Assembly: GCF_009834225.1 (NCBI RefSeq)
Contig: NZ_CP047176.1
Coordinates: 2,542,001 to 2,606,000, forward strand
Length of the DNA stretch: 64,000 nt
Direction of reading: 5' to 3'
Origin: Rathayibacter sp. VKM Ac-2759
GTDB lineage: Bacteria; Actinomycetota; Actinomycetes; Actinomycetales; Microbacteriaceae
Every line of letters starts with the position of its first letter. Position 1 is the first letter of the stretch. A program made the position numbers and the translations under genes. This document shows positions 16,956 through 25,129 of the stretch, one piece after another. The notes under the pieces were generated by a model. That model was not told where the DNA came from, made no database searches, and saw only the letters and a list, made by a program, of their open reading frames with translations.

Positions 16956-17033
16956 CTCGTCTACCAGCCCGCTGGTCGAGTAGCCCCGGAGGGGCGTATG
17001 GAGACCCACTGGATCCGGCAGAGCTGCCCGCCT
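16924..17033 (+). repeat. 110-bp tandem repeat, unit A
   Basis: It starts at GCGTGCCCGCC and contains a full palindromic element at 16971-17012 and the trailing GGATCCGGCAGAGCTGCCCG. The next unit follows without a gap at 17034. Confidence 0.8.
16971..17012 (+). repeat. palindromic repeat, copy 3
   Basis: GCTGGTCGAGTAGC, stem CCCGGAGGGG, then GTATGGAGACCCACTGG; the base after GTAT is G here where other copies have C. Confidence 0.75.
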
Positions 17034-17143
17034 GCGTGCCTGCCTACGTGGTCTGCCTCGTCTGCCTCGTCTGCCAGCCCGCTGGTCGAGTAGCCCCGAA
17101 GGGGCGTATCGAGACCCACTGGATCCAGCAGAGCTGCCCGCCC
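17034..17143 (+). repeat. 110-bp tandem repeat, unit B
   Basis: Nearly identical to unit A. It includes a palindromic element at 17081-17122 and GGATCCAGCAGAGCTGCCCG, and ends about 165 bp before the DUF222/HNH start codon. Confidence 0.8.
17081..17122 (+). repeat. palindromic repeat, copy 4
   Basis: GCTGGTCGAGTAGC, stem CCCGAAGGGG, then GTATCGAGACCCACTGG. The stem is a perfect CCCC/GGGG pair around GAA. Confidence 0.75.
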
Positions 17144-17306
17144 GCAGCTCCGACTGCGGATGTCGCCACCCTCTGCGGCGGAGTGCTGGTCCGGCAGGAC
17201 GCCAGACCAGTGGTCGTCGTCCTCCACAGGCGCCGATCGGGGGTGACTTGTCCGGTTCGAGCGCTTGGGCCGGTCCGGTGTCAGTGGTGCCTGATTCAAT
17301 ACTCGT

Positions 17307-18662
17307 ATGGATGGAACGGGTGAGGCCTCAGCGGCAGTCGCGGCGCGGCTCGGCGCGGTCGACGAGCTCGCAGAACTCGCGGCGCGGGCGGGGTTCTCCG
17401 CGGCGCAGCTGCAGTTCACCCGCGCCACGGCCCTGCACCTCGCGCGTCGGGTGGCGTGGGAGATCCCGGAGGCGTTCGCCCGTGGCGGCCGGCTGTCGCG
17501 GAGCGAGTCGCACGATCTCGTGGAGCGGTCCATCCGCGCCGACCTCGCGACGCGGCAGGGCATGACCGAGCGGATGGTGACACGCAACCTCGAGCTGGCG
17601 CAGCTGCTGTTCGAGGACCTGCCCCTCACCCGCGCTGCCCTCTCGGAGGGTCGGCTGCTGTGGGAGGCGATCGAGGCGATCTGCGACGCCGCCGCCACCC
17701 TGCCCGTCACGGCCCGTGGAGAGCTGGACGAGCGCGCGGTGGAGGTGGCGCTGACGAAGAACCTCACCCAGCTGCGCCGGGCCGTCGCCCGGATGAGGGA
17801 CGAACTGCACGACGAGCCCCTCGCCGTGCGGCACGTGCGTGCCCGGCGAGACCGGGGCGTGTGGGTCTCGCCGGAGATCGACGGCATGGCGACGCTGTGC
17901 GCGCTGCTGCCCGCACCTGTGGCGATGGGCGCGTACAACCGCATCGACCGCATTGCCCGCACCCTCCGCGACGGCGACAGCGACAGCAACGGCAACGAGC
18001 ACTCCGGCGACGAGCGCACGCTCGCCCAGCTGCGCGCCGACGCGTTCGCGGACCTGCTCTGCGACGGCGACATCGCAGGCACGACCCCGGTCGACGACGG
18101 CCCGGCCGCCCCGCCGACGTTCGTGCCCGGAGTGCGCGCTGACGTGCGGCTGACGCTCGCCGCGAGCACCGCCACCGGAGCCGACGACACCCCCGCGCAC
18201 CTCGACGGCTACGGACTCATCCCCGCCGACACCGCCCGCGAACTCGTCGGAGTCGGCGCCTCCTTCACCCGCATCCTCACGGACCCGGACACCGGCTTCG
18301 TCGCCTCCGTCGGCCGCACCCACCGTGTCCCACCGCACCGCATGCGCCTGCACCTCCAGCTCCGCGACCAGACCAGCCGCTTCCCCGGCTGCACCCGACC
18401 CGCGTCCACCAGCGAGGCCGACCACACCCTCGAATGGCGCAACGGCGGCGACACCAGCCTCGACAACCTCGCGTCGCTCTGCACCGCCCACCACCACGTC
18501 CGACACGGCGACCGCTGGACCTACCGCCTCCACCCCGACGGCACCGCGGAGTGGAGCACCCCCACAGGTCGCCGCGTCACCACACGACCGGCCGCACTCC
18601 CCGGACGCCCACCCGCACCACCCCCGCGACCACGGTTCGACGATGCACCGCCGCCGTTCTGA
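17307..18662 (+). CDS. DUF222 domain protein with C-terminal HNH nuclease motif
   Basis: A 451-residue protein of the actinobacterial DUF222/13E12-repeat family. Residues 1-about 340 are the helical DUF222 region. The C-terminal part (about 355-410) carries an HNH motif: Cys in FPGCTRP, Asp-His in EADHTLEW, GG-D-T-S-L-DN, and LCTAHHHVRHG. A proline-rich tail follows. Such genes are usually multicopy in actinobacterial genomes; in M. tuberculosis related REP13E12 copies act as prophage attachment sites. All HNH residues are present, so it may be an active nuclease, but substrate and role are unknown. It sits beside the nested repeat region. No clear ribosome site precedes the ATG. Confidence 0.88.
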   Translation: MDGTGEASAAVAARLGAVDELAELAARAGFSAAQLQFTRATALHLARRVAWEIPEAFARGGRLSRSESHDLVERSIRADLATRQGMTERMVTRNLELAQLLFEDLPLTRAALSEGRLLWEAIEAICDAAATLPVTARGELDERAVEVALTKNLTQLRRAVARMRDELHDEPLAVRHVRARRDRGVWVSPEIDGMATLCALLPAPVAMGAYNRIDRIARTLRDGDSDSNGNEHSGDERTLAQLRADAFADLLCDGDIAGTTPVDDGPAAPPTFVPGVRADVRLTLAASTATGADDTPAHLDGYGLIPADTARELVGVGASFTRILTDPDTGFVASVGRTHRVPPHRMRLHLQLRDQTSRFPGCTRPASTSEADHTLEWRNGGDTSLDNLASLCTAHHHVRHGDRWTYRLHPDGTAEWSTPTGRRVTTRPAALPGRPPAPPPRPRFDDAPPPF

Positions 18663-18900
18663 CGCGCCGGCTGGCCGATCGACCCGCTCCAGCGCGCCAA
18701 CACTGCGGGAGCGTGGTCAGCGCATCCAGCGTTGGAGTGCACCAGCGGACCCGCGCACCGTCCCGCGGTCGCGCACCGCCCACGTCCCGATACCGAGAAG
18801 GCCCCGCGGGCTCTCACAGGATCGCGTTCCCGACCGTCGAGCGGCGGCGAACGCGTGCGGTCCCCTCCCCGCGACCTGGACGCGGCGGTACTCCGCGGCG

Positions 18901-19479
18901 CTACTTGAGCGTCTTCTGCATCAGCACCGTGCTGAGCCAGCGCTCGAACTTGAAGCCCACGCGGCCCATCCGCCCCACCTCGACGAAGCCGTACTGCGCG
19001 TGCATGCCGAGCGAGGCCTCCGCGCCCTTGTCGGCGATCACAGCCATGATCTGCCGGATGCCGACGGCCTTCGAGCGCTCGAGCAGCTCGGCCATCAGCG
19101 CCTTGCCGAGACCCTTGCCGGTCGAGGCCGCTCGCAGGTAGATCGAGTTCTCGACGGTGAAGCGGTAGGCGCGCTTCGAAGACCACGGCGACACCATCGC
19201 GTAGCCGAGGATCTGACCCGAGGGAGAGACGGCGACGATGAACGGGAGCCCCAGCTTCTGGTTGCGCGAGAACTTCGTCCGCCACTCCTTGAGCGTCGAG
19301 TCGTCCTCGTCGAAGGTCACGACCGTGTTGCGCACGTAGTGGTTGTAGATCTCGCGGATGTCGGGGAGGTCGGCCTCCCGCACCTCGCGGATCTCGAACG
19401 AGAAGTCGGGCTCCGGCGCCGGGGCCTTGCGCAGGTGCGGCGGCAGGACGCGGCGCTGCTCGTACTCTTCCTCAAGCAT
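18901..19479 (-). CDS. GNAT N-acetyltransferase (PAT/MnaT-like)
   Basis: A 192-residue acetyltransferase. After a charged 28-residue N-terminus, the GNAT fold has IREVREADLPDIREIYNHYV, the acetyl-CoA-binding ASTGKGLGKALMAELLERSK (Q/RxxGxG/A type) and the C-terminal MHAQYGFVEVGRMGRVGFKF that is typical of phosphinothricin/methionine sulfoximine acetyltransferase-like proteins. The substrate is not certain. ATG at 19479 has AGGAGAG upstream. Directly upstream lies a 15-bp tandem repeat, within the likely promoter or leader. Confidence 0.87.
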   Translation of the reverse strand: MLEEEYEQRRVLPPHLRKAPAPEPDFSFEIREVREADLPDIREIYNHYVRNTVVTFDEDDSTLKEWRTKFSRNQKLGLPFIVAVSPSGQILGYAMVSPWSSKRAYRFTVENSIYLRAASTGKGLGKALMAELLERSKAVGIRQIMAVIADKGAEASLGMHAQYGFVEVGRMGRVGFKFERWLSTVLMQKTLK

Positions 19480-19498
19480 CTTCTGCTCTCCTTCCGAC

Positions 19499-19558
19499 GA
19501 TCCGGGTCAGCACGATCCGGGTCAGCACGATCCGAGTCAGCACGATCCGAGTCAGCGT
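19499..19558. repeat. 15-bp tandem repeat, four units
   Basis: Unit GATCCGGGTCAGCAC twice, then GATCCGAGTCAGCAC, then GATCCGAGTCAGCGT: four head-to-tail units with one G-to-A change shared by the last two. It lies 20 bases upstream of the GNAT start codon and 27 bases past the Ung stop, so it is in the GNAT leader or promoter region. There are no spacers, so it is not a CRISPR. Confidence 0.85.
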
Positions 19559-19584
19559 ATCGACGTGCGGCGCCCCCGCGGTGT

Positions 19585-20271
19585 TCACTCCGCGAGGCTC
19601 CAGTCGACCGGATCCGCGCCGCGTTCGGCGAGCAGCTCGTTCGCCCGGCTGAAGGGCCGGGAGCCGAAGAAGCCGCGCGAGGCCGAGAGCGGACTCGGGT
19701 GCGCGCTCTCGACGATGCCGGCGTCGCCGAGCAGGGGACGGAGGTTCGCGGCGTCGCGCCCCCACAGGATCGCGACGAGCGGCTGGTCACGCGCCGCAAG
19801 AGTCCTGATGGCGTGCTCCGTCACCGCCTCCCAGCCCTTGCCGCGGTGCGACGCCGGCGCACCCGGGGCGACGGTGAGCACGCGGTTGAGCAGCATCACG
19901 CCGCTCCGCGTCCAGTCGCCGAGGTCGCCGTGCGAGGGCGTCGCCAGGCCGAGGTCGTCGTGCAGCTCGCGGTAGATGTTCTGGAGGCTCCGCGGGACGG
20001 GGCGGACGTGGCGCTCGACCGCGAACGACAACCCGATCGGATGCCCGGGCGTCGGGTACGGGTCCTGACCGACGATGAGCACGCGCACCTCGGCGAGCGG
20101 CGCCGCGAAGGCGCGGAGCACGTCCCTGCCCGCGGGGAGGTAGGGCCGCCCGGCGGCCACCTCGGCGCGCAGGAAGTCGCCCATCCGCGCGATGTCGGGG
20201 CCGACGGGCGCGAGCGCCTCGGCCCAGCCGCGATCGATCAGCCCGGCCTCGGCGAGCTCCTGCAGCTCCAC
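19585..20271 (-). CDS. ung: uracil-DNA glycosylase
   Basis: A 228-residue family 1 UDG that excises uracil from DNA. The water-activating motif [17 protein letters not shown] (Asp70) and the C-terminal [17 protein letters not shown], whose His and Leu-loop grip the flipped base, are complete. The start is not obvious: GTG at 20271, five bases past the stop of the upstream S51-like gene, gives the normal family length but has no clear ribosome site; re-initiation after the upstream stop is likely. Confidence 0.92.
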   Translation of the reverse strand: MELQELAEAGLIDRGWAEALAPVGPDIARMGDFLRAEVAAGRPYLPAGRDVLRAFAAPLAEVRVLIVGQDPYPTPGHPIGLSFAVERHVRPVPRSLQNIYRELHDDLGLATPSHGDLGDWTRSGVMLLNRVLTVAPGAPASHRGKGWEAVTEHAIRTLAARDQPLVAILWGRDAANLRPLLGDAGIVESAHPSPLSASRGFFGSRPFSRANELLAERGADPVDWSLAE

Positions 20272-20276
20272 GCGGG

Positions 20277-21002
20277 TCAGCTCGCGGCGAGCGTCGCCAC
20301 GACGACTCCCGAGGAGCCTCCGCTGACCCGCCAGACGGAGCCGGCACCGCGCACCTGCAGCGCGCCGGTGCCCACGGTGAGGACCGTCGACTCGTCGATG
20401 GCCACGCCTCCGTCGACCAGGCCCGCTTCGACGGCGGCGACCAGGCGTCCGAGGGTGCCCCACTGCGCGGCGTGCACGTCGATCGAGACATCGACCAGGC
20501 CGATCCCCTCGAGGACGCTCACCTCGTCGAGCTCCTCCGCCGACGCCTCCGGGGCGACGGCGACTCCTCCCACGCGGAAGCCGCCGACGATCGCGCGATC
20601 GGCTGCGATGGCGGCGCCGGCCGAGAAGCCGGCATAGGGCACACCGGAGGAGACGAGATCGCGCAGCGTCGCGAACGCCGGCTCGAGGGCGTCGCGGAAC
20701 GCGGGCGTGAGCCCCCCGCCGACGAAGATCCCGTCGACGCCGTCGAAGACCGCGGGGTCGAAGCGACCGCCCTCGGGCTTCAGCACGGCGACGGGCTCGA
20801 GCGGGCCGACCGCCGCGAGCAGCGTGGAGTAGTGGGCGTAGGCCTCCGCGCCCAGCCCGTCGTGCACGACGACGATCGCGATGCGCGGCCCCTCGATGCG
20901 ACCGGCGTCGACGGCGCGGCTGCGCGCCTCGGCGAGGAACGCGCCGTAGAGCGCAGCGTCGTGCTCGGCGCCGCCTCCGCCGCCGATCAGGTGGACGCTC
21001 AC
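20277..21002 (-). CDS. S51 (cyanophycinase/dipeptidase E-like) peptidase
   Basis: A 241-residue protein of the type 1 glutamine amidotransferase-like S51 group. The nucleophile elbow is GFSAGAAI (Ser127), and [14 protein letters not shown] carries the histidine that follows in cyanophycinase-like enzymes. [11 protein letters not shown] is the conserved glycine loop before the nucleophile. There is no signal peptide. The GTG/ATG at 21002 overlaps the phosphoribosyltransferase stop by four bases. The peptide substrate is unknown; no cyanophycin synthetase is in the window. Confidence 0.8.
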   Translation of the reverse strand: MSVHLIGGGGGAEHDAALYGAFLAEARSRAVDAGRIEGPRIAIVVVHDGLGAEAYAHYSTLLAAVGPLEPVAVLKPEGGRFDPAVFDGVDGIFVGGGLTPAFRDALEPAFATLRDLVSSGVPYAGFSAGAAIAADRAIVGGFRVGGVAVAPEASAEELDEVSVLEGIGLVDVSIDVHAAQWGTLGRLVAAVEAGLVDGGVAIDESTVLTVGTGALQVRGAGSVWRVSGGSSGVVVATLAAS

Positions 21003-21529
21003 TCGTCGTCCTCGGCGAGGGCACCGGCGACCGGGGGCAGGGCCGACCAGGGGAAGACGATCCAGCGCGGAGTGCGGCGCCAGAAGAAGTCGGGCTCGAG
21101 CACGGTGCGCGGCTTGGTGTAGAGCGTGACGGTCTGCACCTCGGCGCCCATCGCGCGGATGAGCTTCACCGAGAGCGCGAGCGTGTGGCCGGAGTCGGAC
21201 ACGTCGTCGACGAGCAGGATCCGCTTGCCGCGGACCGACGCCTCGTCGAGCAGGGGCGGGAGCACGACGGGCTCGGCCAGCCGCGCCTCGACGCCGGTGT
21301 AGAACTCGACGTTCAACGCGCCGCAGCTCTTGATCCCGAGCGCGTACGCCACCGCTCCGGCGAGCAGGAGCCCGCCGCGGGCGATCGCGACCACGAGCTC
21401 GGGCCGGTAGCCGGAGGCGACCACGTCGTCGGCGAGGTGGCGGGCGGCGTCGCCGAACTCGAGCCAGCCGAGGACCTCCTTCTCCGTGGCGGCGAGGAGG
21501 GCGGCGGAGTCGTCGGCGTCGGAAACCAT
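20999..21529 (-). CDS. type I phosphoribosyltransferase
   Basis: A 176-residue PRTase with the PRPP-binding motif [14 protein letters not shown] (about 104-117) and an N-terminal [13 protein letters not shown] segment, as in xanthine-guanine/hypoxanthine type salvage enzymes. The base substrate is not settled by the hood region ([15 protein letters not shown] near the C-terminus is characteristic of the bacterial purine PRTase-like group). First gene of a probable PRTase-S51-ung operon. Confidence 0.85.
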   Translation of the reverse strand: MVSDADDSAALLAATEKEVLGWLEFGDAARHLADDVVASGYRPELVVAIARGGLLLAGAVAYALGIKSCGALNVEFYTGVEARLAEPVVLPPLLDEASVRGKRILLVDDVSDSGHTLALSVKLIRAMGAEVQTVTLYTKPRTVLEPDFFWRRTPRWIVFPWSALPPVAGALAEDDE

Positions 21530-21594
21530 GAGGGACAGGCTAGGGCGTCGCGACCCTCCGCGTCACATCCCGGCGCCCGCCGACGCACCCCCCG

Positions 21595-22377
21595 TCAGAC
21601 CTTCGGCGCGAGCGGCCCCTTCACGACCTTGTGCGGCGCGGCCTGCGCCACCGGCTTGATCGTCACCAGGTCGAGGTTGACGTGCGCGGGCAGCTCGACG
21701 GAGGAGACGATCGCGGCCGCGACGTCCTCGGCGACCAGCGGGTCGGGCACCTCGGCGTAGACGGCGTCGGCGCGGGCGCGATCGCCGCCGAAGCGCACGA
21801 GCGAGAACTCGTCGGTGTGCACCATGCCCGGCGCGATCTCGATGACGCGGATCGGCTCTCCGGCGAGCTCGAGGCGCAGCACGGCCACGAGGGCGTGCGC
21901 CGCGAACTTGGCGGCGTTGTACCCGCCACCGCCCTCGTACGCGACGTGCCCGGCGATCGAGGTGATGGTGACGATGTCGGCGGACCCCTCGGAGCCCGCG
22001 TCGGCGATGCCCGCGCGCAGCAGCGGCAGGAGGGCGCTCGTGACGAGCTTCACCGAGAGCACGTTGATCTGGAACATGCGCGTCCAGTCGTCCGGGTCGG
22101 ACGCCTCGACCGAGTCGAGCCCGAGGGCGCCGCCCGCATTGTTGACGAGGGCGTGCACCGCACCGGTCGCGGCGACGTGGTCGCGGAGCGCATCGACCTG
22201 CGCGGCGTCCGTGAGATCGGCGACGAAGACCTCCGCTCCGGTCTCCGCGGCGAGCGCCTCCAGCCGGTCACGGCGCCGCGCGACGGCGACGACCTCCCAG
22301 CCGTGGTCGCGGAACAGGCGGACCGTCGCCGCACCGATCCCTGAACTCGCTCCTGTCACGACGACGCGTCGAACCAC
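21595..22377 (-). CDS. short-chain dehydrogenase/reductase (YdfG-like)
   Basis: A 260-residue classical SDR. TGASSGIG (8-15) binds the cofactor pyrophosphate, ARRRDR at 33-38 suggests NADP(H), NNAG is at 79-82, and the catalytic set is Ser140, Tyr153 and Lys157 (YNAAK). The closest recognised group is YdfG-like serine/3-hydroxy acid dehydrogenases (QINVLSVKLVTSALLP). GTG at 22377 follows GAAGGGGA. Divergent from the acyltransferase gene. Confidence 0.88.
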   Translation of the reverse strand: MVRRVVVTGASSGIGAATVRLFRDHGWEVVAVARRRDRLEALAAETGAEVFVADLTDAAQVDALRDHVAATGAVHALVNNAGGALGLDSVEASDPDDWTRMFQINVLSVKLVTSALLPLLRAGIADAGSEGSADIVTITSIAGHVAYEGGGGYNAAKFAAHALVAVLRLELAGEPIRVIEIAPGMVHTDEFSLVRFGGDRARADAVYAEVPDPLVAEDVAAAIVSSVELPAHVNLDLVTIKPVAQAAPHKVVKGPLAPKV

Positions 22378-22434
22378 GATCGTCCCCTTCCGTCAAGCCT
22401 CGGACACCACCGACCCCGTCGTCGCGCCCAACGC

Positions 22435-22440
22435 TAGTCT
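22435..22440 (+). promoter_or_regulatory. -10 element TAGTCT of a probably leaderless transcript
   Basis: TAGTCT ends six bases before the GTG at 22447, which places the transcription start on or next to the start codon. There is no ribosome site upstream of this GTG. Confidence 0.55.
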
Positions 22441-22446
22441 GACCGC

Positions 22447-23616
22447 GTGCAGCCCGCCGACCCGGCTCCCGCCACGGGCGGGGTCGCCGCTCCCCCGAAG
22501 CGACGCGTTCCCCTGTGGGACAACGCGCGCTTCGTCTGCGTGACGCTCGTGGTCATCGGGCACGGGATCCAGCGGCTCACCGCCAACTCCGACACCTCGC
22601 TGATCGTCTATCTGACGATCTACGCGTTCCACATGCCGGCGTTCGCGATCATCTCGGGCTACTTCTCGAAGGGCGGCCCGCCGAACAGCCGGGCGATGCG
22701 CCGGGTGATGACCGACATCCTGCTGCCCTACCTGATCATGGAGACGGTCTGGACCCTGGTGCAGTTCGCCGTGGAGGGCAAGCAGGAGTTCAACCCGACC
22801 AAGCCCAGCTGGACCCTCTGGTTCCTGCTCGCGCTCGGGATCTTCCGGCTCGTCCTGCCCTACCTGGCGCTGCTGCGCTGGCCGCTGCTGATCAGCGTGG
22901 TGCTGGCCGTCGGCGTCAGCTACTACGACAACATCGACTCGACCTTCTCGCTGGCCCGCGCGATCGGCATCCTCCCCTTCTTCGTGTTCGGCTGGCGCCT
23001 GCGCAGCTGGAAGCTCGGCTCGACTCCACTGATCGACCGCTGGCTCGACCTGCGGCCGGCTCAGCTGACGGTCTGGCGGATCGCGGCGGCGGCGCTCTTC
23101 GCCCTCACGGTGGTCGTGATGACCGTCAACATCGAGGCGTTCCGGGCCGCGGACCTGCGCTACTGGTTCTTCTACGACCGCCCGTACGACGCGCTCGGCG
23201 AGGCGGAGTGGTGGGCGGGCCTCGTGCGGCTGGGCCTCATGCTGGTCGCGGTCGTGCTCTCGCTCGCGTTCTTCAGCCTGGTGCCGCGCTCGCGCAGCGC
23301 GCTGACGACATGGGGGCAGTCGACCATGTACGTCTACCTGCTGCACTCGTTCGTCCTCTACCCGCTGCGGGAGTCGGGGATCCTCTCGGCGGCCGACAGC
23401 ACCGTGGCCCTGGTCGCGGTGATCGTCTTCTGCGTCCTCGTCTCGGTGGTGCTCTCGCTCGGCTGGCCGCGCACGCTCTTCCACAAGCTCGTCGAGCCGC
23501 GCGCCGCCTGGCTGTTCGCTCCCGTGGTGGAGGAGCGTCCGGAGCGGCCCCGACGCGCCGACCCGACCGGCTCCAAGCGCGACGCCCCGGCCGCGCGCGA
23601 CCGCGGAGCACGCTGA
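22447..23616 (+). CDS. acyltransferase 3 family membrane protein
   Basis: A 389-residue polytopic protein of the acyltransferase_3 / fucose 4-O-acetylase-like family. The first helix carries DNARFVCVTLVVIGHGIQ with the family histidine, and FHMPAFAIISGYF follows; about ten helices in all; WGQSTMYVYLLHSF near residue 295 is the conserved late helix. Such proteins O-acetylate exported sugars or envelope polymers. A charged C-terminal tail of about 40 residues is cytosolic by prediction. The GTG start is supported by a -10 box six bases upstream (leaderless). Confidence 0.87.
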   Translation: MQPADPAPATGGVAAPPKRRVPLWDNARFVCVTLVVIGHGIQRLTANSDTSLIVYLTIYAFHMPAFAIISGYFSKGGPPNSRAMRRVMTDILLPYLIMETVWTLVQFAVEGKQEFNPTKPSWTLWFLLALGIFRLVLPYLALLRWPLLISVVLAVGVSYYDNIDSTFSLARAIGILPFFVFGWRLRSWKLGSTPLIDRWLDLRPAQLTVWRIAAAALFALTVVVMTVNIEAFRAADLRYWFFYDRPYDALGEAEWWAGLVRLGLMLVAVVLSLAFFSLVPRSRSALTTWGQSTMYVYLLHSFVLYPLRESGILSAADSTVALVAVIVFCVLVSVVLSLGWPRTLFHKLVEPRAAWLFAPVVEERPERPRRADPTGSKRDAPAARDRGAR

Positions 23617-23729
23617 TCGGATTACCGCGTGTGTCGGGTGCCCTCGACCGCGCGAGCGACCCCACCTAGGCTCGTCGCGGCGGAGAACGGCCTCCGCCCG
23701 CAGATGTCGACGACCCGATTGGACGCACC

Positions 23730-25058
23730 ATGACCGACCCCACCCAGTGGCAGTTCGAGACCAAGCAGATCCACTCGGGTGCCGCCCCGGATCCGGTCAC
23801 CAAGGCCCGCGCGACGCCGATCTACCAGACCACCTCCTACGTCTTCGACAACGCCGAGCACGCGAAGAACCTCTTCGCGCTGGCGGAGTTCGGCAACATC
23901 TACACGCGCATCCAGAACCCGACGCAGGCGGTCGTGGAGGAGCGCCTCGCGGCGCTCGAGGGCGGATCCGGAGCACTGCTGCTCGCCTCCGGCCAGGCGG
24001 CCGAGACCGCTGCGGTGCTGAACATCGCGCAGGCGGGCGACCACATCGTGTCGTCGTCGTCGATCTACGGAGGCACCTACAACCTCTTCAAGTACACGCT
24101 CGCCAAGCTCGGCATCGAGACGACCTTCGTCGAGAACCAGGACGACCAGGAGGAGTGGCGCCGCGCCGTCCGCCCGAACACCAAGCTCTTCTTCGCCGAG
24201 ACCATCGGCAACCCGAAGATCAACATCCTCGACATCCGCTCGGTCGCGGACGTCGCGCACGCCGCCGGCGTCCCGCTGATCGTCGACAACACGATCGCCA
24301 CGCCGTACCTCATCCGCCCGTTCGAGCACGGCGCCGACATCATCGTGCACTCGGCGACCAAGTTCCTCGGCGGGCACGGCACCGTCATCGGCGGCGCGAT
24401 CGTCGACGGCGGCACCTTCTCGTGGACGGCCAACGCCGCGCGCTTCCCCGGACTGACCACGCCGGACGAGTCGTACCACGGCGCCGTGTACACCGCCGCG
24501 GTCGGCGACTCCCTCGCCTACATCATCAAGGCGCGCGTGCAGCTGCTGCGCGACCTCGGCGCCTCGATCGCTCCGGCGAGCGCCTGGCAGCTCATCCAGG
24601 GCATCGAGACGCTGTCGCTGCGCATCGAGCGCCACGTGCAGAACGCGCAGGAGATCGCGGAGTACCTCGAGAACCACTCCGACATCGCCACCGTGAACTA
24701 CTCCGGTCTGCCGACCTCGCCGTGGTACGCGGCGGCGAACCACTACGCACCCAAGGGCGTCGGCGCGGTGCTGTCGTTCGAGCTCAAGGGCGGAGTGGAC
24801 GCGGGTCGTGCGTTCGTCGACTCCCTGACGCTGTTCTCGCACCTGGCGAACATCGGCGACGTCCGCTCGCTGGTCATCCACCCCGCGTCGACCACGCACT
24901 CGCAGCTCAGCCCGGAGCAGCAGCTCACCGCCGGCGTCACGCCGGGCCTGGTGCGCCTCTCGGTCGGGCTGGAGAGCATCGACGACCTGCGCGCCGATCT
25001 GGCGCAGGCGCTGCAGGCGGCCCGAGCCGTGGTGGAGGCGTCGCGCGCGAACGCCTGA
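23730..25058 (+). CDS. metY: O-acetylhomoserine sulfhydrylase
   Basis: A 442-residue Cys/Met metabolism PLP enzyme. The PLP lysine is Lys211 in HSATKFLGGHG, with VDNTIATPYL upstream and a C-terminal VRLSVGLESIDDL. Length and the FETKQIHSG N-terminus fit O-acetylhomoserine sulfhydrylase, which makes homocysteine from O-acetylhomoserine and sulfide. It sits 71 bp upstream of metX, which makes the substrate. A -10-like TAGGCT about 60 bases upstream may be its promoter. Confidence 0.93.
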   Translation: MTDPTQWQFETKQIHSGAAPDPVTKARATPIYQTTSYVFDNAEHAKNLFALAEFGNIYTRIQNPTQAVVEERLAALEGGSGALLLASGQAAETAAVLNIAQAGDHIVSSSSIYGGTYNLFKYTLAKLGIETTFVENQDDQEEWRRAVRPNTKLFFAETIGNPKINILDIRSVADVAHAAGVPLIVDNTIATPYLIRPFEHGADIIVHSATKFLGGHGTVIGGAIVDGGTFSWTANAARFPGLTTPDESYHGAVYTAAVGDSLAYIIKARVQLLRDLGASIAPASAWQLIQGIETLSLRIERHVQNAQEIAEYLENHSDIATVNYSGLPTSPWYAAANHYAPKGVGAVLSFELKGGVDAGRAFVDSLTLFSHLANIGDVRSLVIHPASTTHSQLSPEQQLTAGVTPGLVRLSVGLESIDDLRADLAQALQAARAVVEASRANA

Positions 25059-25129
25059 GTCCGCGTGCCGCGGGTGCGGGCGTAACAATGGGGCGGCCGG
25101 TCGGCGGCCCGTGACACGATGGACCCGCT

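Larger units (their letters stand above)
16230..17306. other. gene-free pyrimidine-rich repeat region
   Basis: About 1.1 kb between lemA and the DUF222/HNH gene without a credible gene. On the + strand it is dominated by C and T, with runs such as GCCTGCCTGCC near 16673-16700, and it carries a 210-bp direct repeat, a 110-bp tandem repeat and two palindromic elements. Open frames through it give only Cys/Pro/Leu/Arg low-complexity peptides on several frames at once, so I take it as non-coding. Confidence 0.7.

Noticed and set aside
17307..18662. Transposase or anti-phage nuclease
   Set aside because: DUF222/HNH proteins are not known transposases, and no terminal inverted repeats or defence partners flank the gene.
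19499..19558. Possible CRISPR array
   Set aside because: Units abut without spacers and no cas genes are present.
23617..25129. SAM or cobalamin riboswitch before metY or metX
   Set aside because: The leaders are about 110 and 70 bases and show no recognisable core motifs.
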